From NCBI GenBank assembly GCA_963713355.1, contig CAVQLK010000006.1, forward strand, positions 1,364,001 through 1,428,000: a DNA stretch of 64,000 nt, given 5' to 3'. Within the stretch, counting starts at the first letter, position 1; each line of letters starts with the position of its first letter. This document shows, in pieces, positions 9,453 to 19,395 of this stretch. This DNA is from FEN-1219 sp963713355. GTDB lineage: Bacteria; Pseudomonadota; Gammaproteobacteria; Steroidobacterales; Rariloculaceae. The translations under genes were made by a program, and so were the position numbers. Under the pieces are notes generated by a model. That model did no database searches. It saw nothing but the letters and a program-made list of their open reading frames with translations, and was not told where the DNA came from.

Positions 9453-9600
9453 TGTCGACCCGGTGACTCAGCTCAAAGATCGGCTGCGTGTGCAGTTTCC
9501 GTGCCACGCTTATTCTTATTGAGCGATCGCGGTATACACGCGCTCGTGACCGGAAAGTGGTGGCCGCGCATAGCGTCGCGCGCTTCTGCCAGAGAGGCGG

Positions 9601-10812
9601 TCAGTGTGTAAGCAGGTGCGCCTCCCCGTTGCGCTGAGCCCGAGGCTCTTCGCCGGTCGCCTTGGACGCGGCGTCGCGCGGCGTACGGCCGGTTTCGAGA
9701 TACGTCTTCAGTCGCAACAGGTCGTCGTCCATCCGGTGCTTCGGATCCACGCCGAAGAGCCACGCGACGGCGTGCCCGAGCGCGCCGCCGATCGGGATGT
9801 AGGACATTTTCACATCGATCGTGGTCGTGCCGTCGTCATTGCCGATGAATCTCACGACGCCGCCGTGCTGCACGGTCGTCGTGCCAGAGTCGGTGCGCCA
9901 CGCGAGCAGCCGGTTCTCCTCTCGAGCAGTCACGACCGCGTCGAACTCGACGTGCGTGCCGCTCGGCCCGTGCACGGTCCAGCGCCAACGGTCGTCGTCG
10001 CCGGCACTGCTGAGGCGGCGCACGCTCAGGACGTGCGACATGAAGGACGGAAAGTTCTCGGGGTCATCCCAGAGGGCGAAGACCTTCTCGGCCGGCGCAT
10101 GGATCCTTATGCTCTTCTGCACATCGATTCCTCTCCGCAGCACGCCCGTGCCGAGCAGCCGACGCAGCTCGAAGTTCCATGCCGCACGGCCGAAGAGCAG
10201 CAGTCCCGCCGCGCCGAGCGTGTAACCGGCGACGCTGCGCTGGCGTAAGCTGCAGACGATCGCGAGAGCGCCGCCGAGGGCGCCCGCGAGCCGCTCGGCC
10301 GGCGACCAATTCGTTTGCATGAATGGCGCCCGTGGTCCGCCTCTCCGCCGCGTTCTGCCCTGAAGCCCCGGAACGTTGCCGGCTTCGGCATGCGCGTCGA
10401 GCTCGTTACGAACTTCCTTGACGCCGTGCACGCGCTGGACGCACTCGATCACCAGCCCGACCTCGTCTTCGAGAATCGGTCCGCTGAGCGTCACGACGCC
10501 ATCGCGCGCTTCGGCATGAACCGACGCGGGATGGCTCACTGCCCGTCCGATGCATGCGCGTACGCGAGCCTCGAGGACCGTGTCGTCGGCCGTCGCCGGC
10601 GACAACGTCGAGCGCAGCGTCGCGGCCGTTCCGACCGCGCGATTATGGATATCGCGTCCGACGACGCTCGCCGCGCGGCGCGCCTTGTGGCCGGCGTGCA
10701 CGAGCTGGTTCGTCACAAGCGCGCGGCGATAACGGCCGCGTGCCGGATCGCAGTAGTACATCGCTGCCGCGCCGATACCGGCCCCAATGAGCATTCTGAG
10801 TCGATCGTCCAT
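9601..10812 (-). CDS. BON domain and SRPBCC domain protein
   Basis: 403 residues in one intact frame. Residues 1-60 have a glycine-rich hydrophobic start, 'MLIGAGIGAAAMYYCDPARG', like YtxH/membrane-anchored stress proteins. About 78-145 form a BON domain ('VRACIGRAVSHP' to 'GVKEVRNELDAH'). About 165-215 form two hydrophobic helices. About 225-370 form a polyketide-cyclase/SRPBCC domain ('VQKSIRIHAPAEKVFALWDD', 'WTVHGPSGTHVEFDAVVT'). BON domains bind membranes and SRPBCC folds bind hydrophobic ligands; the combination occurs in envelope-stress gene sets. It lies between topoisomerase IB and RNase HII on the same strand. Role inferred, not shown. Confidence 0.82.
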   Translation of the reverse strand: MDDRLRMLIGAGIGAAAMYYCDPARGRYRRALVTNQLVHAGHKARRAASVVGRDIHNRAVGTAATLRSTLSPATADDTVLEARVRACIGRAVSHPASVHAEARDGVVTLSGPILEDEVGLVIECVQRVHGVKEVRNELDAHAEAGNVPGLQGRTRRRGGPRAPFMQTNWSPAERLAGALGGALAIVCSLRQRSVAGYTLGAAGLLLFGRAAWNFELRRLLGTGVLRRGIDVQKSIRIHAPAEKVFALWDDPENFPSFMSHVLSVRRLSSAGDDDRWRWTVHGPSGTHVEFDAVVTAREENRLLAWRTDSGTTTVQHGGVVRFIGNDDGTTTIDVKMSYIPIGGALGHAVAWLFGVDPKHRMDDDLLRLKTYLETGRTPRDAASKATGEEPRAQRNGEAHLLTH

Positions 10813-10979
10813 GATTCGCTCTCCTGAGGAATGGCGGGGGTGCGACTCGAGCTACCTGCGAAGCCGCAAGATCGCCGGCCGCATTTTCGCGTCAAAGCGA
10901 GCAAGGTTTGTGCCAGGCCGAACGGGGACGCATGCGCCGATCGCCCAGTGATGTGGGCGTCGTCTCGGCATCGGCGGCG

Positions 10980-11943
10980 TTAGAGGGCTCGCCAGCGCCG
11001 CGACAACACCAGCCGCAGCTTGCGCTGCTCGTTATCGGATAGCGCGTCGCGACAGGCTGCGAGCTCCTCGTCGATGGCTTGCAGGTCTGCCGTCGCCGCG
11101 GCTTTATCCAAACGTTGCTTCAGGTCGTAGAACAGCGTGGAGTATTCGCCGCGCAGCTCGCGGATGAAGGTGAACGATTTGCGGTGGATCGCGCACGGCC
11201 CGAGCCGACGAATCGCGTCTTGGTGCTCGGGCGTGCAGTAGCCCTTGTGGCGCTCGAAGCCGTACTCCGGATGCTCGCGCGCGAGCTCGTCCATCAACCG
11301 GTCGCGGTGGACCTTCGCGACGATCGACGCGGCTGCGATCGAGAAGTCGAGGCCGTCGCCCTTGTCGAAACAATTCTGCGGCACCTCGATGCCGGGAATG
11401 CTGCGGGCATCGACGAGCACGTGCTGCGGCCGCACCGGCAGCGCTTCCACGGCGCGGCGCATTGCGAGCAGCCCGGCGTGATAGATGTTGACGGTATCGA
11501 TCTCGTCCACCTCGGCTCGGCCGATCGCGATGCCGGTCGCGGCCGCGCGAATGCGGCGCTCGGCCGTCCACGCGCTGCTCGACATCGAGCTTCTTCGAAT
11601 CGTCGATACCGCCGAGCTCGGTGTGCGGCGGAAATACCACGGCCGCCGCGATCACGGGGCCGGCCAGCGGGCCCATGCCGACCTCGTCGACGCCCGCGAT
11701 GTGCTCGACGCCGGCGCGCCACAATACGCGCTCGAAATTCAGCATCGCGTCCAGCCGGGTGCGCTCGGCGCTGTCTCGCTCGTAGCGCTTCTTCAGCGTC
11801 GCGTAGATCAGCCGCACGCCGTGCCGGGGGTCGCGCTTGAGCTTGCTCAGCGTCTGCGGGCTGACGGGCTCGGCCGCGCGCGCGTACCGCTCGCGGATCT
11901 CGTCGACCGACAGTTTCGAGAGGCTTGACGGCACGGGCGGCAA
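10980..11943 (-). pseudogene. rnhB: Ribonuclease HII with N-terminal extension, one frameshift
   Basis: RNase HII removes ribonucleotides from DNA and RNA primers. An N-terminal extension of roughly 80 residues ('LSVDEIRERYARAAEPVSPQ') precedes the catalytic start 'AGVDEVGMGPLAGPV', where GMG replaces the common GRG. The first frame covers 11943 to about 11575, through 'GIDDSKKLD'. The rest is in another frame from about 11580 to 10980 and includes 'VNIYHAGLLAMRRAVEALP', 'VLVDARSIPGI' and 'ASIVAKVHRDRLMD'. One extra base near 11570 explains the break. All acidic metal-binding positions expected in these motifs are present. The start is TTG at 11943 or GTG at 11934. Confidence 0.87.
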
Positions 11944-12033
11944 TCTTGTGGGTCCGGAGCCGCAACTTAGCCAACCTGGTGGCTGCCGACAAGACCGCGG
12001 CGCCCGTTGCCGACGGCTTCGAGCGCGTCGAGC

Positions 12034-13188
12034 TCAGAACCGATAGATCGCCGCAACGCCCGTAGGGGTGGGCATGCGCTGTGTGGGAACCACGATCGCC
12101 TCGCCCTTCATACGGACCACGGTTTCGGCGAGATCGTCGAGCACATCGTCGGCGTCCGGGTCGTCGAGCCCGCGACGCTCGATCTTGCCCGTCGTCGCAT
12201 CGATCGCTCCGGGCACTAGACGGTCGGCGTCGATCAACAGCGTTCCCACACGCCCGATCGCTGCCGCTTCGGCGATAGCGGCCGGGTCGTCGGCGCCAAG
12301 CCCGCGCGAGCGGTTCAAGTGGTAGCTGTCGGTGAGCTCCGCCAAGCGTTGCAGATAAATCGGCTCGACGGTCTGCCACGCGCGCAGACGCAGCTGCTCG
12401 AGGGAAAGCGAGTCCGCGTCGAGCTCTATCGCGGCGCCGAGGACGTGCGGGTTGTGTGTGACGGCCCGGAAGCCGACGACGTTCTGCGGCAATCCGGCGA
12501 GCATCAGCGGCAATCCCGTCGGGCGCGAGTAGCGCTCGAGGATCCCGCGATCGACGACGCGAAAGAACCGTTGCATGTCGAGATCCACGTCGTCCTTCTT
12601 CTGCCCACGCCCGTGATGGATGCCGGTATTGCCGCGCTGCGCGTGATACGGGCCGACGCTGTGAAAGCTCTCGGTCGGCTCGGTCAGCTCCTCGCCGAGG
12701 GCGGCCGTGATCGTCGAGGCCATACCTGTCAGCTCCACTTGGTCTAGGGCGTCGCGGTTGCCTTCGTAGAGTTTGACCTCGCGCCGGTTGAGCGCGAGGA
12801 CGTGATAGCGGTCCGCGGACTGAACGATGCGCAGCAACGGCTTCACATGAAAGCTGTCGGCGACGATGACGAGCTCTGGAACGCTGCGCTGGAGATCGAA
12901 CACTTCGAAACGATTCGCGGAAGCGAGGATTGCCAGGCTCTCGGTCCTCCGGAGCCAGAACTCCGCGTCGCCGGCGAGAGCGTCGAACTTGGCGACGATC
13001 GATTGCACGTCTCGCGTCGCATATTTCTCTTTGATCGAAGCCTGCATCTCGCGGAGCAGATTCTTGTAACGAATCGGATTCTGTTGCCTTTCGGGAAAAG
13101 TGCGATGAGTCGGCTGGTAGAGAGAAATGCAAGGAGGGCGCTCGTCGGCCAGCAAATCTCGCAGGATGTCGATCGTCGGCTGTCTCAT
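12034..13188 (-). CDS. baeRF3-type (bacterial eRF1-like) protein
   Basis: 384 residues. The start is placed at 13188, where ATGGAGGACGCT supplies a GGAGG ribosome-binding site; an upstream in-frame ATG at 13236 is less likely. The sequence 'PCISLYQPTHRTFPERQQNP', 'SLAILASANRFEVFDLQRSV', 'VADSFHVKPLLRIVQSADRYHVLAL' and the closing 'DDLAETVVRMKGEAIVVP' fit the baeRF family of bacterial proteins related to archaeal/eukaryotic release factor 1. These lack a proven role; a link to ribosome rescue or hibernation has been suggested for relatives. It lies 90 bases upstream of RNase HII on the same strand. Confidence 0.8.
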   Translation of the reverse strand: MRQPTIDILRDLLADERPPCISLYQPTHRTFPERQQNPIRYKNLLREMQASIKEKYATRDVQSIVAKFDALAGDAEFWLRRTESLAILASANRFEVFDLQRSVPELVIVADSFHVKPLLRIVQSADRYHVLALNRREVKLYEGNRDALDQVELTGMASTITAALGEELTEPTESFHSVGPYHAQRGNTGIHHGRGQKKDDVDLDMQRFFRVVDRGILERYSRPTGLPLMLAGLPQNVVGFRAVTHNPHVLGAAIELDADSLSLEQLRLRAWQTVEPIYLQRLAELTDSYHLNRSRGLGADDPAAIAEAAAIGRVGTLLIDADRLVPGAIDATTGKIERRGLDDPDADDVLDDLAETVVRMKGEAIVVPTQRMPTPTGVAAIYRF

Positions 13189-13353
13189 AGCGTCCTCCAT
13201 GACTCTGATGGGACCTTCGAGGCTCGTCCCTTGCAAGATGCGTTCCTCTGACAGGGCGGCATGTCATCCGAGATCGCCGTTCCGTGTCGAAACCACCGAT
13301 GCGACGATGCAGCAGGTACCATTGGCGGTCCCAGCTTCAGGCCATTGGCACCC

Positions 13354-15335
13354 ATGCTCGAGCGAATCGCCCCGATCTGTCTTTCGTTGACGCTGGCGAC
13401 GTGGATCCACGCGCAGGACGCGGAACCGGAGGCGGCGGCGCCGCTCACCTCGCGCGCCGTCATGACCGGCGACCAGGTGATCCAGCATTCTGGACGAGAC
13501 GGTGGACTGGTACCGGATGCTCGGCATCCAGCAGCAATCCGCCACGCAGCCGAGCGACTTGCTGATCCTTTATGCCAACCGGCGAGCTGCAGACCGTGTC
13601 GTTGCGCTCGCGTTCGAGGTTGCGCGCGCGAACGCGGAGCTCCTGAGCAGCGAAGCGGAGATGGAGCACAGGACGCGGCCGAGGCGTCGACCTCGCCGCA
13701 GGCGCTGCGCAGAGACGAACGCGATCTCGAAGCTCGCAGGACCAGAATTCAAGGCCGAGATCGCAGCCGCGCAACGACAGGTCGCCGGCGCGGAAACCGA
13801 GCAGCGTAACGCCCTGCAAGCGAAGGCAGCGGAGCTGCAAAGCGAGCTCGACCTCGTCAATGCGCGGCGGAATCTGCTGAACAACATGGTCGAGTTCGCG
13901 CATGAAACCGATGCGAACGGCTCTGGAGTCACCGCCCTGAAGGAGCACATCAACGCCATTGCGGCATCGATTCCCGCAGCCTCGGGGCGATGCCGGAGCT
14001 CGCGCGCGGATGCGAAGCGGGCACGCCCGGGTCGGCAACGCAGCGGCGCTGGCTACCACGGAGCAAATCGCCGCGCGCAGGTTCGGCATCTGGGACCTCG
14101 GCAGCCAACGTGCTCAGGCTCGGAGCAAGCTCTCGACGATCGACGAGATCGACGGGCGGACGGAAGAGCTTCAGCAGACATTCACCCAGATTCGTGCGAT
14201 GCCCGAGCAGCAGATCAAGACACTATCCGCTCGCGGCGATGCGCTCGGCGCGCGGACCGCCGCGGGCGACGCCGGTGAGCTCAAGACCGCGCGCGCCGAG
14301 TACGACACGATCGCGTGGCTCTTTGCACAAACGTCCTCGATTCTCGTGCCCTTGACCAAAGCCGGCGTGCTGCTGGAGCAGTACCGCAACAACCTCGACA
14401 GCTGGCGCGCCGCGACGCGGAGCGCAATATCGAACGGCTCTGAAAACACTCGCGGCTCGCGTGGGGCTGCTCCTTCGCTTGCTGGCCGCCGTGTTCGTGG
14501 CCGGCGAGCTGTGGAAGCGCGCCGTGTTCAACTATGTGCAAGAGACCCGGCGACGGCACCAGCTGCTGCTCGTGCGGCGAATCGTCATGTGGGCGGTCGC
14601 GCTCGCGATCGTCGGGATCGCATTCGCCACGGAAGCGAGCTCTTTCGCCACGTTCGCCGGCCTGCTTACCGCCGGCGTTGCCGTTGCAATGCAGAGCGTG
14701 CTGGTCTCGATCGTCGGTTACTTCTTCTTGATCGGCAAATACGGCTTGCGCGTCGGCGATCGCGTCCAGATCGCGAACGTGACCGGCGAAGTGATCGACT
14801 TGGGCATCGTACGCCTGCATCTGATGGAGATTGGGCCCCGGGACGGCCCGACCGGGCGCGTCGTAGCGTTCGCCAACTCGGTGGTGTTCCAAGCGGCGGG
14901 CGGCATCTTCAAGCAGATCCCCGGCGTCAGCCTCGTTTGGCGCGAGTTGACTCTCACGATACCCGCCGACGCCGACTACACGGCCAGCAAGGAGCGGTTG
15001 CTGCTGCCGCGCATCGCGTGCTGGAGGAGTACCGCGACGAGCTCGAGCGGCAGACGCGCGAGATGGAGAAAACGTCGTGGAGTGCCGCCGAGAAAGCGCA
15101 GGCTCAAGTGCAGTTGCGGTTCTCGTCCGGCTCAATCGAGGCGATCGTTCGTTATCCCGTGCCGCTGCAGCGCGCGGCCGAGGTCGAAGAGCGCATGTCG
15201 CGCGCGCTGCTCGACGCGATCCATGAGAGCGCGGCCACCGGCGCAGCTCGCCGCACAACCCACTTAGCGCCAAGCTCGAAGCAGGCGTTCCGATGGATGC
15301 CGGCGCACGAGGCGCGATCCGCCTCTAGGCGATGA
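13354..15335 (+). pseudogene. MscS-family mechanosensitive channel, multiply frameshifted
   Basis: A long mechanosensitive channel is spread over all three frames. It starts at 13354 with a signal peptide ('LSLTLATWIHAQDAEPEAA'). It continues with 'ILDETVDWYRMLGIQQQSAT' (13490 onward), then a coiled region with 'KAEIAAAQRQVAGAETEQRN' and 'TEELQQTFTQIRAMPEQQIK'. Next come membrane helices ('RRIVMWAVALAIVGIAFATE', 14570-14640) and the pore and beta domain: 'VAVAMQSVLVSIVGYFFLIG' and 'RVGDRVQIANVTGEVIDLG' (14690-14810). The C-terminal part from about 15010 has 'VLEEYRDELERQTREMEKTS'. At least four, probably six or more, single-base shifts are needed. Large MscS channels release solutes on osmotic down-shock. 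Sequencing indels are the likeliest cause. Confidence 0.75.
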
Positions 15336-15367
15336 GGCCACGATCATGCGGGGCCGCTCCCGCGTTC

Positions 15368-15748
15368 TCAGTCACGCTCCTCGATCAGCGCGATCGTTTT
15401 TTCCGTGAGCTTCGGGTCGGACTTGATCGCCTCGCCGACAAGCACGTACCGCTCGGCACTCCAGCCGCGGCGCGCCAGCTTCGCGACGCTTTCCTGTTGC
15501 GCCCGCGTTTCCAGCTCGCGTGCCTGCTCCTCGGTCTGCACGCCCGCGACCTCCTCTTCGAACTTGGCCTGGGTATCGAGCAAGTCAACGTAGAGATCCG
15601 CGAACGTCTCGAGGTCCGCATCGGACACTTGTATTACTTGGCTTTGGTCAGCCCGTGGCGGGTCGCGCGGCGTGGGCTGCTGTGCCACTCCGCCCGAGGC
15701 GAGCGCGAACGAGGCGGCGGCGATCAGAGCAATCGTTGAACGTTCCAT
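15368..15748 (-). CDS. DUF4168 secreted protein
   Basis: 126 residues starting at ATG 15748; a longer in-frame start lacks a leading signal peptide. Residues 1-22 form a signal peptide ending 'SGGVAQQ'. The mature part has 'VSDADLETFADLYVDLLDT' and 'RRGWSAERYVLVGEAIKSDP', the two-helix pattern of DUF4168. Function unknown; such proteins are small periplasmic helical proteins found among envelope-stress genes. It faces the MscS-like gene tail to tail. Confidence 0.72.
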   Translation of the reverse strand: MERSTIALIAAASFALASGGVAQQPTPRDPPRADQSQVIQVSDADLETFADLYVDLLDTQAKFEEEVAGVQTEEQARELETRAQQESVAKLARRGWSAERYVLVGEAIKSDPKLTEKTIALIEERD

Positions 15749-15910
15749 GTCGGTTCTCCGTTTCGTCCCAGAAAGGACGCTGGATGCAAGCTCCATGCCC
15801 GACGAGCCGATCCGCCGCAAGGCCGATCGCGCCCGCGTACGAGCGATCCGCCTACTTCGGCGCGTGGCGCCCGGGCCACAGCTGGCCGAATCACCGCTCG
15901 AACAGTACCT

Positions 15911-18419
15911 TCACTCCAGCGATTCGAGCGCAGCGCGTTGTGCTCTGAGACGCGGGGCGCGCTCGTCGGCGAAGCGCTTGATGCCGGCGAAGACCGAGTC
16001 GGGATCGAGATGCGCTTCGGCAATGACGTCGGCCTCGAGACCGCCAGTCAGCCACTGGTGGTCCCAGTCGGCCGTCAGCGAGTAGTCGTCGGCCTGCGCG
16101 CCGACGTTGCGCAGCGGCCAAACGCGGCGCGTGCCGCCCGTGATGAACATCATGTCCTGCTTGGCCCCATCCGGCAGCACGGAACGGCGATACGCCTCGG
16201 GTTGGCGGTCGAACAGCTCCTCGCTGACGGCCGCGATCACTTTGACGTTGACGCCGGCCTGCGCGAGCTTCGGCAGCATCTTGACGGTGTTGAACGTCGC
16301 GTACGCGCCTTGGCAAACGACGTAGCCGTGCCGCGGGCCCGGTGCGAAGTCTCGAATCACGTAGAGCCCCTTCGCGGCCGCACGCACGTCCGTGTCCGCG
16401 AACGTGCTCCGATCGGCGACGGGCAGGTCGGGCCTCGCGACCTCGATGCGATGATGCCGACCTTCTTCTCGCGCGCGGCGATTTCGGCCGCGGCGAAGTA
16501 GCCGGGCGCGACGTCGTTGTAGTCCCAGAAGCTCAAGTTGATGATCTGGCCGCGCGGGAACAGCTTCCACACCTGCGGCGAGAAGATGCCGAAGTGCGTG
16601 CGCGCGTCGGCCGCGGTCTCGGGACCGGAATGCGCGGCGAGGATGTGCAGGACGCCGGTCTTGAACTTGCTGTCTTGGTTCTGCTGGCTCCAGACGCGCG
16701 CCGGCAGATACATGAGCGGCGTGAAGGCGCCGTACGTGCCGCTGAACGCCCAGACGCCGGCGAACTTGTCGGGATCGACCGAGGCGTTCTGGCTCACGAG
16801 CCCGATCGCCGTCGACACGTTGCCCGCTTCTTGAATCGCCGCCTTGAGACGCGTGCCGAGCGGGTTAGTCTCGGGATCGTAGTGGCCCCAGATGCTGCCG
16901 TGCTCGAGGTTGACGGACTCCGACAGATCCGCGGCCGCCGTCAGCACGCGGTTGTCGGTGACGTAGTTCAGCCACTTGATGATCTCGGAGATCGCGCGCC
17001 GTGCGCCGGCGGCTTCGCCGGTCTTGCGGAACAGCGCGACTTTGACGGTCTTGCTCGCGCCGGACACGGCGTTCTTGACCGTGAGCTCCTGCGGCTCGGC
17101 CGGCAGGTTCGCGACCTTGAGCCGGTCGTCGAGGAACGGATCGCGCGTGGCGTCGACGCGCAGCGGTACTTTGTCGACGACGCGATCGCCGATCTCGACG
17201 AGGCGATCCGCCAGCCAGTCGCCGAGGCCGTTCTTGTCGAGCACGGACATCGCGACGTCGATGTTCGTCTTGAACTGGAGCAGTCGCTCGCGCATGTCGG
17301 TGACCGGGCCCGCTTGCATGCCTTCGAACTTGACGCCGTAGCGCGCCTCGTAGGTCTTCGCCAGTCCGACGATGTAGTCGGCGTTCATCTTGAAACCGTA
17401 CGGGTGGCTTTGGTAGCCGACGATCTGCTTCGCGACCGGCGCCGGCCAGTAGCCCTTCGTCGTCTTGCCGATGACGATCATCGGCCGGCGATCGGCGGGA
17501 TCCCAGTCTTCCATCGTCTTCAGCGCGCCCAGGATCTGCTTGTAGTCGTGGCCGTCCGCCAGCGTGAAGACGTTCCAGCCGTACGACGTCCACTGATTGC
17601 GCAGCACGTAGCCGTCGGCGAACTTGCTCGGCACCACGCCGCCGATCAGCGCGTCGTCGATGCCGGCGTTGTTGTCGGAGAAGAAGATGCGGAGCCGCTT
17701 GCCGGCCTGCACGGCCATCGCTTGCGTTTTCAGCTCTTGCGCGTGCCCGGCGCACATCGCGAACTCGCCTTCGAAGGCGATGATCTTCGGCGAGTCGATG
17801 CCGGCGCCGAGGAAGTCCCAGAAGGCCGCTTTGCCGGCAGCGGTCGCGAGGCCGATGCCCGAGGGGCCGCCGTTGACGTCGTTCGTGACGTCGGTGGATT
17901 CGATGTGGCCGGACAGGGCGCGAATGCCGCGGCCCTTGGCTTGGGCGAACTTGGGATGATCGGCGAGGCCGTTGTCTTGGAGCAGCGTCGCGAGGGCGCC
18001 GGCGCCGCGCCGGAAGCCGAGCGCATCGACCGACAGCATCGCGAGCTCGGGTGCGACGTAATAGCGGCGATCGCCCGTGGCTGCGTATTTTCGCGCGAGC
18101 GCTTCGCCCATGACCATCCACAGCGCGTAGCAGGTCGGGGCGCAGTGGCCCGCCGCCAGCATGAACTTGTCGCAATACGGGTGCTTGGGGCGTCGATAGT
18201 CGAAGTGCAAGCCGCCTCGATCGCCGGCCGGCGAGATGCGTGACGACGTTGAAAGGCGTATAGGCCAAGGGGCCGCCGAAATGTCCGGTCTGCGCGTAGT
18301 TGCCGAGCAGCACCAGCGTCATGGCAGGTCATGAAGCCGATGTCCTCGAGCTGCTGCAGGTCGCGGAGATCGAGCGGATCGACGGATCGAGAGGGAATGG
18401 TGACGGGTTGTACGCTCAT
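15911..18419 (-). pseudogene. Transketolase-family TPP enzyme, frameshifted
   Basis: About 830 codons of one thiamine-diphosphate enzyme. The start at 18419 gives 'VDPLDLRDLQQLEDIGFMT'; a second frame gives 'VLLGNYAQTGHFGGPLAYTP' (about 18315-18230). The long third frame (18210 to about 16440) carries 'CDKFMLAAGHCAPTCYALW', then 'FEGEFAMCAGHAQE' to 'IFFSDNNAGID', the TPP/metal-binding region. It also holds the pyrimidine-binding part with 'AADLSESVNLEHG' and 'SGTYGAFTPLMY'. The C-terminal domain is in a fourth stretch, 16440-15911 ('GYVVCQGAYATFNTVKMLP'). Three single-base shifts (about 18325, 18225, 16440) explain the breaks. Such enzymes move two-carbon ketol groups between sugars. The domain set is complete, so an intact gene with sequencing indels is likely. 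Confidence 0.8.
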
Positions 18420-18717
18420 GGTGGTCGAATTCTACACTGCGAACTCGGCGCGTCGAGCGTCGACGCTGGCCGCTGCGCCAGACTAGACGAGACCCGAGTG
18501 CCGCGCTTGCATGCGTGCTGGGCCGGCCGTCCGGCCGCCTCATCGTCCGCGCATAAGCGATCGAAGCGTCCCGGCTTTGATATACCAATAGTCCCCACGC
18601 ACCGAACGCCAAATGCACGAGGTTATGCGGCAGGTTGACGGGGAACAACCCGAGAAGATCGCCGGCGCCTTGGTCCACGGCAGCGGCAGCCAGCCATCAG
18701 GTCGGGTTGGGACCGCG
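18420..18717. other. Gene-poor stretch with a DUF4383 remnant
   Basis: No intact gene is seen between the transketolase start and the DUF4112 stop. The only recognisable content is the DUF4383-like fragment at 18547-18678. No convincing promoter with both hexamers was found for the transketolase gene. Confidence 0.5.
18547..18678 (-). pseudogene. DUF4383-like fragment
   Basis: About 44 residues from a GTG at 18678 read 'GDLLGLFPVNLPHNLVHLAF' then 'GAWGLLVYQSRDASIAYAR', which is the core motif of DUF4383 membrane proteins. The downstream half expected in that family, a second set of helices ending near a 'DVWLH'-like motif, is missing, and the frame runs on into arginine-rich non-conserved sequence. 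It lies 40 bases after the DUF4112 stop on the same strand. Either a deletion remnant or a further frameshift victim. Confidence 0.55.
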
Positions 18718-19265
18718 TCAAAACGCCGCGCCGACCTCTCTGAGCAGCCAGCGCAGCACGGCAAAGGCGACGATCGCGACCGCGGCGACGACCGCGACCG
18801 AACCCACGACCCACGCCATGACGACCGCGCGGCTTTGCCGGCGCACCGCTTGCGGCGCTACGCGGTGTTGACGAAGCAGCCGGACGTTGCGGTCGTTGGC
18901 ACGCCAGAGGGCGTCGAAGATATCGCCGAGGATAGGCACCACACCGACAAATGCCTCGAGCGCGACATTGATCGCCATCCGCGCCAAGGCGGAGGGCGGC
19001 GCACCTCGGCGTGCCGCCACGGCGATGATGTAGCTCGACATCAGCATGCCGGCAACGTCGCCGATGCCCGGAATCAGCCCAATGAGCGCGTCGATCCCGA
19101 CACGGATGCGCGTCCCCGGCACTGCGATCGCACTGTCGAGCCACCAGGCGAGGCGCTCGACTCGTCGCGCGCCGCCTCCGGCCGCTCCTCAAATTCTGGT
19201 CGTGAACGCAAGCGTTGGAAGCCATCCCGGACGTCCATCGCCTGCCGTTGCAAGTGTCGCGCCAA
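18718..19265 (-). pseudogene. DUF4112 membrane protein, frameshift near the N-terminus
   Basis: The main frame reads 'RVERLAWWLDSAIAVPGTRI' then 'VGIDALIGLIPGIGDVAGML' and 'PILGDIFDALWRANDRN', the DUF4112 signature, followed by a strongly hydrophobic helix ('VVGSVAVVAAVAIVAFAVLR'). The in-frame GTG giving 'VPGTRI' comes after the family has begun and a stop precedes it, while a plausible leader ('MDVRDGFQRLRSRPEFEERP') lies in another frame upstream. One missing base near 19165 joins them. DUF4112 proteins are small inner-membrane proteins of unknown function. Confidence 0.75.
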
Positions 19266-19395
19266 GGGCTAGCGTTTAGCTTGCCGGCCCTCGGGCTACA
19301 CCCGCAACTCCCGAGATGCTGTTCCTCGCCCGCCATGTGAGCTTTCAACGCGCGAGCTCGAACGGCGGGTGTAGGCCGCGGTGCGATGCGGCTCT

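Noticed and set aside
11294..13267. A 657-codon minus-strand frame spanning the baeRF and RNase HII genes
   Set aside because: It reads out of phase with both conserved proteins and has only low-complexity arginine-rich sequence.
16342..18243. A 633-codon open frame opposite the transketolase gene
   Set aside because: It has no conserved motif, while the opposite strand carries clear TPP-enzyme sequence.
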